Below, in pieces: positions 46,601 to 52,200 of a stretch of DNA of 64,000 bases (positions are counted from its first letter, which is position 1; the number at the start of each line of letters is the position of its first letter). The DNA is from Plazaster borealis (taxonomy: Eukaryota; Echinodermata; Asteroidea; Forcipulatida; Labidiasteridae). A program made the translations under genes and the position numbers. The stretch is from assembly GCA_021014325.1 (NCBI GenBank), contig CM037473.1:11115501-11179500 (forward strand), in the 5' to 3' direction. The notes beneath the pieces are model-generated. The model was not told the DNA's origin, made no database searches, and saw nothing but the letters and a program-made list of their open reading frames with translations.

Positions 46601-47296
46601 AAACTTGGTCACCAAATCCTGGCTAAAACATTGAGTACAAGTAAGTACAGAGCTCTTCAATCCTAGGTTTACTTCCAATGCCTTTTCAAAACAGCAGCTT
46701 CGGCTTGGGCTGCGGCTTTGACTTCGGCTTAGGCTGCGGCTTAGGCTGCGGCTTAGGCTCCGTCCGCCTGTTTGAAGCCACGTACCATAAGCCCATGTTT
46801 TCAAAATAACTGGTGGAGCCTCAGCCGGAGCACAATCAGAAGCCATGATTTTGAAAAGGGTCCTGTTGTTTCACATTGTTTCTGTACCTGCATTTTAAAC
46901 AAAATTGTTAAAAAGCTCAATTCAAGCTTCTTTGTGGAATAAATTGGTATTTCAAGTCAAGCAAATAATCCAACAAAACTTTGTTTTCATGTTATTTTTT
47001 CTTTGAAAAATATAAATATTTTACATCTTCCCACTACGTCCACTTGGAAATACATCTATTTTTAAACAGCAAATACCAGTGTTAAAGAAACTTTTGAACA
47101 ACAAACAGACAGAGTATCAAAGATGTGAGTAGAAACAAAGAGATGAGGTCACATGACTGACCTTTTCCCATGGCGACCCCGGTAAAAGCGTCTCATGCAA
47201 TGCAGAATCCAACCAGTGCAAGTTGAAAGGATGGTGTCTACTGCGCTCAGACAGCCTGCCCCCTTGTGACAAGGTCAATCCAGTTTTGCCCTCCAT
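22656..47296 (-). CDS. uncharacterised TBC-like / C2-like (CCDC17-like) protein, 25 exons, complete
   Basis: Exons in order: 47296-47162 (ATG), 43744-43589, 42806-42527, 42150-41937, 41190-41067, 40339-40174, 39531-39353, 38583-38440, 37687-37526, 37146-37031, 36256-36031, 35039-34745, 33834-33619, 32960-32888, 32057-31874, 31359-31129, 30043-29972, 29756-29622, 29469-29301, 27877-27665, 27023-26875, 26402-26160, 24311-24156, 23635-23444, 22694-22656 (TGA). Every junction has GT...AG and compatible phase, giving about 1,422 residues. An in-frame TAG precedes the first ATG. Exon 17 has a tandem acceptor (CAGCAG, 30043 or 30040). Exon 20 uses GTG G|GTGAAA; read-through would stop shortly after at a TAA. 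N-terminal half: TBC-like helices. Middle: Glu/Pro-rich linker. C-terminal half: beta-rich C2-like units with FLPDNATICKVTGRV as in CCDC17-type proteins. No signal peptide or membrane segment seen. Function unknown; Rab, membrane or cilium roles would be guesses. Confidence 0.82.
22781..23161 (+). pseudogene. non-LTR retrotransposon reverse-transcriptase 3' fragment
   Basis: The plus-strand translation LLRRVLNIHGRDHITNKEAY, then LPPLSETVKQRRLQFAGHCL and a terminal LMRDKATWHHF is the typical C-terminal tail of LINE endonuclease/reverse-transcriptase proteins (RTE/CR1-like). The polymerase core and endonuclease are missing. A GATGATGATG run follows the stop, as RTE-type tails often show. Located in the last intron of the minus-strand gene, antisense to it. 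Confidence 0.75.
23195..23350 (+). repeat. dispersed repeat, AAGGCCATTTTG family
   Basis: Same ordered words as 13995-14165 (TTTGAGAGGGCAAGGCCATT, TTTTGCAAAGGGCA, CATTGGAAAATG, CTATGGGAAAC). Intronic. Confidence 0.65.
23754..23896. mobile_element. palindromic element, GGGCTGATTTCACAAAGAG type
   Basis: Opens GGGGCTGATTTCACAAAGAG and closes TTTTGTCAAATCGACCCC as an imperfect inverted pair. Inside are nested AAGACTAGTCTT and AGGACTAGTCCT palindromes. Ends resemble those of the 32141-32560 units. Confidence 0.7.
24683..24870. mobile_element. piggyBac-type MITE candidate, TTAACCCC ends
   Basis: Ends TTAACCCCTTGACG and CTTCAAGGGGTTAA are inverted copies, with TTAA outside CCC...GGG, the signature of piggyBac superfamily termini. 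The 188-bp body is GC-richer than its surroundings (GCCGG and CCGGCC words). No coding. Confidence 0.75.
25188..25535 (-). mobile_element. MITE, family D (TTAA target site)
   Basis: Ends TTAAAGGGTGTGTACAACAT and ATGTTGTACACACCATTTAA, with TTAA at both edges. Read on the minus strand, its subterminal block AAACCTGTGAAAGTTTAAGC ... GTCACGAGAAAACAGTGAAA matches family C. Non-coding. Confidence 0.8.
25955..26110. repeat. dispersed repeat, GAGGTCAAACAATGGAAACG family
   Basis: Shares GAGGTCAAACAATGGAAACG and the following ...GTGTACRCGCCGCGCA.AA block with 38770-38960. A related GCGCCGCGCGTACAAATCTG word occurs near 58287. Abuts exon 22 of the minus-strand gene. Confidence 0.6.
26538..26565. repeat. 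(AAT)n microsatellite at a SINE-like tail
   Basis: AATAATAATATTAATAATAA run. Adjacent minus-strand sequence holds a GCGCTTTGATC word like SINE 3' ends, so this is probably the tail of a minus-strand SINE. Confidence 0.55.
28176..28465 (+). mobile_element. tRNA-Leu(CAA)-derived SINE
   Basis: The head GTGTCGTGGCCGAGCGGATA ... ACCGGACTCAAGCTCTGGTG ... GTTTGAGTCCCGG keeps the class-II tRNA-Leu plan with A and B boxes. It is followed by the constant body ACACTTGTGTCCTTAAGCAA ... TGCTTCTCTTCACCCAGGAG. Copies: 37900-38254, 52940-53367 (minus), 60667-60830, fragment 6421-6500. Confidence 0.85.
28516..29037. repeat. tandem duplication of a ~261-bp unit
   Basis: Two near-identical units (TGTTTCTATAGTTAACCTTT ... 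GCAGTGGTGAGCACACAT), starting about 28516 and 28777. Each contains palindromes CTACGAGTATATTCGTAG and ACGAGTATACTCGT. A third partial piece is at about 29151-29213. Intronic and non-coding. Confidence 0.85.
30281..30553. mobile_element. possible non-autonomous DNA element with GGGAG...CTCAAAAGT ends
   Basis: Left GGGGAGCACCTCAAAAGT and right ACTTTTGAGACACTCCC are imperfect inverted ends. An 85-codon minus-strand frame (30522-30265) spans it and resembles no protein I know. It is not needed to join exons 16 and 17, which already connect in phase. Confidence 0.5.
30745..30990 (+). mobile_element. LINE 3' end
   Basis: AT-rich untranslated-type sequence ending ATGGAAATAAATGTGAATTG with a GAATT-repeat tail, typical of 3'-truncated non-LTR elements. 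No reverse-transcriptase sequence remains in this copy. Confidence 0.5.
31452..31809 (-). mobile_element. MITE, family A (TTAA target site)
   Basis: Ends TTAAAGGTATCTTACACGTT and AAACGTGTTCAGTGCCTTTAA (last 20 bases considered). TTAA at both edges. It fills most of the 514-base intron between exons 15 and 16 of the minus-strand gene. Confidence 0.85.
32141..32560. mobile_element. three tandem copies of a palindromic ~150-bp element
   Basis: Unit 1 (32141-32290), unit 2 (32291-32442) and partial unit 3 (to about 32560) share GATTGATCTTAAGCTGTGTA, TCAATCTTAATTGCTAAG and CACCATGGTGATA. Units open TGGGCTCGATTTCAYAAAGA and close with the inverted TTTGTGAAATTGAGCCC. Head-to-tail tandem arrangement of a MITE is unusual. 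Confidence 0.85.
33107..33190 (+). repeat. tRNA-like SINE head
   Basis: Contains TGGTGGTATAGCGCTTAATT as A-box-like and TCTAGGGTTCAAATCCCACC as B-box-like sequence at tRNA spacing. No terminator or paired acceptor stem, so not called as tRNA. Intronic. Confidence 0.5.
33619..36256 (-). other. Glu/Pro-rich linker and first C2-like unit (exons 11-13)
   Basis: Exon 11 codes a repeat-like acidic linker with SEAPSEE and SEAPQPEPEPSE words, then enters beta-strand-like sequence (LKLKWNLTTSQ). Exons 12-13 continue with KLFVTISLILNGK and IGWALIPVYQ ... QTVPLYFGE. The GW-hydrophobic-P-hydrophobic pattern recurs in exon 22 (LGWCVLPLF ... MYILPIF), suggesting two related C2-like units. Recognition is by pattern only. 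Confidence 0.5.
34377..34723 (+). mobile_element. MITE, family A (TTAA target site)
   Basis: Ends TTAAAGGCACTGGACACATT and ACGTGTACAGTGTCTTTAA. Interior carries the full family block AACCTGTGAAAATTTAGGCT, TCATCGAAGTTGCAAGAAAA, TTTGTGCGCTTTCAGATG. It lies 21 bases past the donor of exon 12 (34745). Confidence 0.87.
36280..36657 (-). mobile_element. MITE, family B (TTAA target site)
   Basis: Ends TTAAAGGGAAGGTCTACGTT and ACAGGTATACTTTCCCTTTAA. Minus-strand interior matches the other B copies (CTAGCCTGTGAAAATTTCAT, GGTGGTCGCATTTTTGAAAT, GGAGCGGTTATGT). It stops 23 bases before the acceptor of exon 11. Confidence 0.82.
37900..38254 (+). mobile_element. tRNA-Leu-derived SINE, full length
   Basis: Head GGGTGTTGTGGCCGAGCGGT ... 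GTGGGTTCGAATCCCGGTCA, body ACACTTGTGTCCTTGAGCAA and TTCACCCAGGGGTATAAATG, tail GCGCTATATAAGAACTTG followed by (ATT)n. It is the most complete copy and shows the tail probably borrowed from a partner LINE. Confidence 0.88.
38770..38960. repeat. dispersed repeat, GAGGTCAAACAATGGAAACG family
   Basis: Second copy of the 25955-26110 repeat, sharing GAGGTCAAACAATGGAAACG and the CGCCGCGCAAA word. A SINE-like tail (GCGCTATATAAGAATG) follows near 39078. Confidence 0.6.
39600..39830 (+). mobile_element. LINE-like 3' end
   Basis: T-rich sequence ending GTAAGCCGCCTTGAAGCATA and AATACTTTATTACTATT, typical of LINE 3'UTRs. No coding remains. Confidence 0.45.
42845..43010 (+). repeat. dispersed repeat, AAGGCCATTTTG family, decayed
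   Basis: Carries GGGGCAAGGCCATTTTG, TTTTGCAAAGGGCACTTT and GCCTCATTGGCCTCCATGTA in family order. Confidence 0.5.
43890..44150. mobile_element. two tRNA-like SINEs head to head, forming a fold-back unit
   Basis: The outer ends TTTTGGGTTGAACAAAGAAA and TTTCTTTGTTCAACCCAAAA are complementary. Inside, each half carries a tRNA-like head in opposite orientation: minus strand AGCTCAGTTGATAAGAGTGC ... CAAGTTCAAGTCCTGCTCT; plus strand AGCTCAGCTGGTAGATCTCA ... CAGGTTCAAACTGCTCT. The linking TTCGCAGTCTCCCTATTTTG ... TGGGGTGCCAG block belongs to the minus half, matching 13560-13695. Confidence 0.78.
44685..44833. mobile_element. MITE, CAATAGACYGNGCAAGTCTCG family
   Basis: Ends CAATAGACTGAGCAAGTCTC and the inverted ACTTGCACGGTCTATTG-like right end. 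An internal GGGACCAAAGAGGTCCC palindrome is shared with 61731-61878 (GGGACCACTTTGGTCCC). About 150 bp, non-coding. Confidence 0.8.
44965..45194. mobile_element. MITE with ~75-bp inverted arms, TAATAGACACAATC ends
   Basis: The left arm TAATAGACACAATCGTTGAC ... GGAGTCACATGACTCATAG ... GTATACAATGTAAACAAACC pairs with the right arm GGTTTGTTTACATTGTATAC ... GAGTCATGTGACTCC ... GATTGTGTCTATTA. Confidence 0.85.
45898..46273 (+). mobile_element. MITE, family A (TTAA target site)
   Basis: Ends TTAAAGGCACTGAACACGTT and AATGTGTACAGTGCCTTTAA with TTAA at both edges. Interior retains GACCAGTATTCTCACTTGGT and TTGTACAAATTTGTGTGCTT. In the first intron of the minus-strand gene. Confidence 0.88.
46680..46850. 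repeat. GGCTTAGGCTGC microsatellite within a dispersed repeat
   Basis: About eight imperfect copies of GGCTTMGGCTGC, followed by AAGCCACGTACCATAAGCCC and GGTGGAGCCTCAGCCGGAGC. It reads as an arginine/serine dipeptide run on the minus strand; this is a repeat artefact, not an RS protein. Confidence 0.65.
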
Positions 47297-47876
47297 TTCG
47301 TATCCGATGACCAGAATACTTTGGCACTTTCTACTCCTTTCAGGAGTTACAGTAGTACAATTACAGGATTTATAATAATAAATAGTTTTTGTGTTTTTTT
47401 CAATTCAAAAAATAATTTTACATTCTTAAGTAGCTGTTCCACAGAATATTGCACGTGTCATGCAAAGCATGAGAATATTTTATCTCAAACTGAATAAATT
47501 CCCAAAACGGTGAAGACACATGGTCCAATGTTCAGTAACAATTAGTTCTCGGACCTTATTTATATCAGTACATCAGTTCATCTACATGTACATGTAAGTT
47601 AGCAGCAACTGAGAAACATTCACAGCCAATTAACTGACCATCCGCCATCTACTGTACAGGTATGCACAAAATACTTCAATCAAGTATTTTCTTCCAGGCG
47701 ATTTACAATTTTGGCGATTACAGATGTACATGTACCGCTAACGGTGCTAACCATTTCCAACCACCAATAGAATCTCCTTGTCAGTGGTATTGCTTTGTAT
47801 GTTTGTATGTTTGCTTGGAGCAGATCGAAGAAAGGGGACTACCAAAAAAATCCTCCGGATTCCTCTTGGCTCTTAT

Positions 47877-49255
47877 GGGTGGCAGAAGGGGGATGTTGGG
47901 GGTTCTTTCTGCAGAAAAGTGCTGGCCTCTGGGTTCCTCTGGGTTCCTCTTGGCTCTTCTGGGTGTTAAGGCACACTTTACCCAAGTGGCAGAAGGGGGA
48001 TGTTGGGGGTTCTTTCTGCAGGAAAGTGCTGGCCTATGGGTTCCTCTGGGTTCCTCTTGGCTCTTCTGGGTGTTAAGGCACACTTTACCCAAGTGGCAGA
48101 AGGGGGATGTTGGGGGTTCTTTCTGCAGGAAAGTGCTGGCCTATGGGTTCCTCTGGGTTCCTCTTGGCTCTTCTGGGTGTTATGGCACACTTTACCCAAG
48201 TGGCAGAAGGGGGATGTTGGGGTTCTTTCTGCAGGAAAGTGCTGGCCTATGGGTTCCTCTGGGTTCCTCTGGGTTCCTCTTGGCTCTTCTGGGTGTTAAG
48301 GCACACTTTACCCAAGTGGCAGAAGGGGGATGTTGGGGGTTCTTTCTGCAGGTAAGTGCTGGCCTATGGGTTCCTCTGGGTTCCTCTTGGCTCTTCTGGG
48401 TGTTAAGGCACACTTTGCCCAAGTGGCAGAAGGGGGATGTTGGGGGTTCTTTCTGCAGGAAAGTGCTGGCCTATGGGTTCCTCTGGGTTCCTCTTGGCTC
48501 TTCTGGGTGTTAAGGCACACTTTGCCCAAGTGGCAGAAGGGGGATGTTGGGGGTTCTTTCTGCAGGTAAGTGCTGGCCTATGGGTTCCTCTGGGTTCCTC
48601 TTGGCTCTTCTGGGTGTTATGGCACACTTTACCCAAGTGGCAGAAGGGGGATGTTGGGGGTTCTTTCTGCAGGAAAGTGCTGGCCTATGGGTTCCTCTGG
48701 GTTCCTCTTGGCTCTTCTGGGTGTTAAGGCACACTTTACCCAAGTGGCAGAAGGGGGATGTTGGGGGTTCTTTCTGCAGGAAAGTGCTGGCCTATGGGTT
48801 CCTCTGGGTTCCTCTTGGCTCTTCTGGGTGTTAAGGCACACTTTGCCCAAGTGGCAGAAGGGGGATGTTGGGGTTCTTTATGCAGGTAAGTGCTGGCCTC
48901 TGGGTTCCTCTGGGTTCCTCTTGGCTCTTCTGGGTGTTATGGCACACTTTACCCAAGTGGCAGAAGGGGGATGTTGGGGTTCTTTCTGCAGGAAAGTGCT
49001 GGCCTATGGGTTCCTCTGGGTTCCTCTTGGCTCTTCTGGGTGTTAAGGCACACTTTGCCCAAGTGGCAGAAGGGGGATGTTGGGGGTTCTTTCTGCAGGA
49101 AAGTGCTGGCCTATGGGTTCCTCTGGGTTCCTCTTGGCTCTTCTGGGTGTTAAGGCACACTTTACCCAAGTGGCAGAAGGGGGATGTTGGGGGTTCTTTC
49201 TGCAGGAAAGTGCTGGCCTATGGGTTCCTATGGGTTCCCATGGGTTCCTCTGTAT
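47877..49255. repeat. 107-bp minisatellite, about 13 units
   Basis: Unit: TGGCAGAAGGGGGATGTTGG, then GGTTCTTTCTGCAGGAAAGT, GCTGGCCTATGGGTTCCTCT, GGGTTCCTCTTGGCTCTTCT, GGGTGTTAAGGCACACTTTA. Units are nearly identical. Variants are AAG/ATG before GCACAC, TTTACCC/TTTGCCC, and GGAAAG/GGTAAG. Both strands stay open over long frames because the unit lacks stops, so several hundred codons of ORF here are artefacts. It lies 20 bases past the SPRING1 stop and may sit in that gene's 3'UTR. Confidence 0.93.
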
Positions 49256-49274
49256 GTAGATGATAACACAAGCT

Positions 49275-52200
49275 TTATCCAGGTGGCTGAAGTTTAGGGG
49301 GGGTCTGTCCGTAGCAGTATTTTGCAATTGGATCCCTGTAAGTGTTTTCGTGTTGCACGCTCTATAAGAGAGTAAAAAAAAACAGGCATAGTTTTGATTA
49401 ATCATGGTTCATCATATTGAGGTTTGATATGGGAGAGAGGACTGCACGAGAAAGATCCCAAAGACATGTGCAACAAACAAACTGAAGCACATGTATCTCA
49501 AAAATCTTATTTCCCTTTTATGTTCTGTATTACAGGAACAAAATAAATGGACAGGTTTAGCCACTACAACAAGTTGTAAATTGAATGGATAAAACCTGCT
49601 AATGGGCTCTGATGGATTGGAGTAAGTCGCAGAGGTTTTAGTCCCCTACACCATTTGAGTTCTGCTTGTTGATGCAACTATCTGAACATGACGGCTGTGG
49701 CTAAAGCTAGTTTACTACAAAAGCCCATACCTCAATGTCGGCAGAATATTGCGGCAGCATATTGCACAACAGCACCTTGTAAATCATTATACGGTGCTAT
49801 AAAGAAATAGGTCTCATACTTCAACACGTAGCTCCGCATATCCTTGCAGAAAAAAATACTGAGCGCTTTGATACGCCCATCAAAATGTACAGCGTATAAG
49901 AAAATAATGTAAATTCAAAAGTGGCGCGTTTTGCGTCAAGTTTGCTTGAAGATAAACTCATTATCACCTGCGCGCTCGTGGGTATGGGACGCAGACGCGC
50001 TTTATTTTTCCGTATTCCACTCGCGCTTGTGTGATAACTTATAATATAAGAACTCAGTATTGTTAATGTCACTGCAGTCAACAGACACAGCTACATATAG
50101 GGATTGTACATGATATGAAATTGTGTCTGGCCAACCCTGTCTACAATGTAGCTGTGTTTTCGGCTGCAGGGCTGATACGCTGTTCTTGTAAAGGCATAAA
50201 GGCATACCGGAACATTTCAAGGGGCACCAAGGCAATGACCAGGGGCACTCAGGCAATTGCCTATGTGGCTTCTGTGAAGTACACGTATCAGGCCTGGAAC
50301 ATTTCAAGGGGCACCGGGGCAACGACCAGGAGCATGGAGACAATTGCATAAATGTGGCTTCTGTGAAGTACACATGTATCAATGTACACTTGAACATTTC
50401 AAGGGGCACTCAGGCAATGACCAGGGGCACTGAGGCAATTGCCTGAGTGGCTTCTGTGAAGTACACATCTATCAGGCCTGAAACATTTCAAGGGGCACTC
50501 AGGCAATGACCAGGGGCACTAAGGAAAGTGCCTAGTGGCTTCTGTAAAGTACACATGTATGATGCCTGGAACATTTCAAGGGGCACCGGGGCAACAACCA
50601 GGGTCATGGAAGCAATTGCCCATGTGAAGCATCAGGTCAGCAGGTGTACCCATATTGAAGGACTGTCTATGGCCAAGGCCAATCAGTCCCTCAATATAGA
50701 TACAACCTGAAAGAGGTTTCATGTTGGCTAGTTAGACATACCTCAGAGGAAGTACGGCACTTGGTAAGACAAAGCTCGTAGTGATTCGTCACAGCCTTTA
50801 ACAACAGCTTTAAGGTGTTACTGGCCTTCCCTAGAACACCTTGTAATAATGCCTCCTGTAAGAAAGAAAAAAAGTTGAAAGGCTTTGAAGACCTTCTTGA
50901 AAAAAACCGATGATATTTGCTGAAATTCATTTAAAATGTTTTTAAATCAATGAGGAAATTGAGTTCACATGAGATTAATAAGGTTTTAATTGTGTAAAAA
51001 ACAATCATTTTGAATACCCTTTTCCGGTGCTTTTCATAAAGATTTGCAAAAAGTCCTGTTTTACGTCATCACTCATGTTAGGTCATCACTCATGTAACGT
51101 CATATGTGGGAGCTCCGTTTTGTATAGCCGCTTTGTTGCAGCATGGAGGTATAACAAAGCAACATCCCACACATGACGTCAAAGTATTGTTATTTTGTCG
51201 CACACCGACAACATCAGAAGTGTTTCTAGTTTTCGAAAACCTTGAGGCTGTGGCCTAATTTTTTGATCGATAATTACGAAAATATTCAGAAGTGTACAAA
51301 TATCAAAATAAATATCAAAATTACATTTAAATGGTAAACAAACACATCATAAACAAGTTTAAATGGCATTCCCGATAAAAAATCTTCGCTCAAGTAGCTG
51401 TTTAAAGAGAGCAGGGGCCTTAAACTCCCAATTGAGGTGAGCAAGGGGTGGAACTTAAATTCCCAACCCCTGTGGTGTATGATCACAGAGGCCACACAAA
51501 ATCTTGAAAATGGAATGTCAACCCAACTGACGATAAGTGATCACCAGAGAGATCGCTATAACAAAATCTGCATACTTATCTATGAGCAGTGAAACACAGG
51601 TACATTAAATTGCACAAGCGTGTACTGTATAATGTATATCGCCGTGTACAGCGGAAAAGTAGCAAAAAAGCCTATTCTATGTACAGTCCTTTAAAGGCAT
51701 CGTACACGTTTGGCAATTGTCAAAGACCAGTGTTCTCATTCGGTGTATCCAAACATATGCATAAAATAACAAGCCTGTGAAAGTTTGGGCTCAATTGGTC
51801 ATCGAAGTTGCAAGAAAATGATGAAAGAAAAAACACCCTTGTTGTACAAATTTGTGTGCTTTCAGATGTAGGAATAAAAACTTCTTGCAAGAAGTTTTTA
51901 TTATTTTAGTGAGAAATTACCTCTTTCTCAAAAACTACGTCACTTCAGAGGGAGTCGTTTCTCACAATGTTTTATACTATCAACATCTCTCTGTTGCTCG
52001 TTACCAAGTCAGTTTTTATGCTAATATATATTTTGAGTAATTACCAAATGTGTACGATAGATACCTTTAACCAAAGTGCATATATTTAAAACAAATGAGA
52101 AAACCAACGAACCCTGAACTAACCTTCTCAGGATGCATACAGCAGGACACACAATCCTCATAAATGGAACAGCAGTTGGTGTCGTCTCGACAGGAGCTGC

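Noticed and set aside
46589..46846. RS-dipeptide protein on the minus strand
   Set aside because: Translation of a GGCTTAGGCTGC microsatellite inside a dispersed repeat.
47662..49263. Open frames up to 283 codons on both strands over 47.7-49.3 kb
   Set aside because: They are produced by a stop-free 107-bp tandem unit; several frames and both strands are open and the peptides repeat with the DNA period.
51852..52040. Small proteins within MITEs (also at 4715, 34487, 46025, 60112)
   Set aside because: Similar peptides appear because the same family A MITE is copied; no start or domain is conserved beyond DNA similarity.
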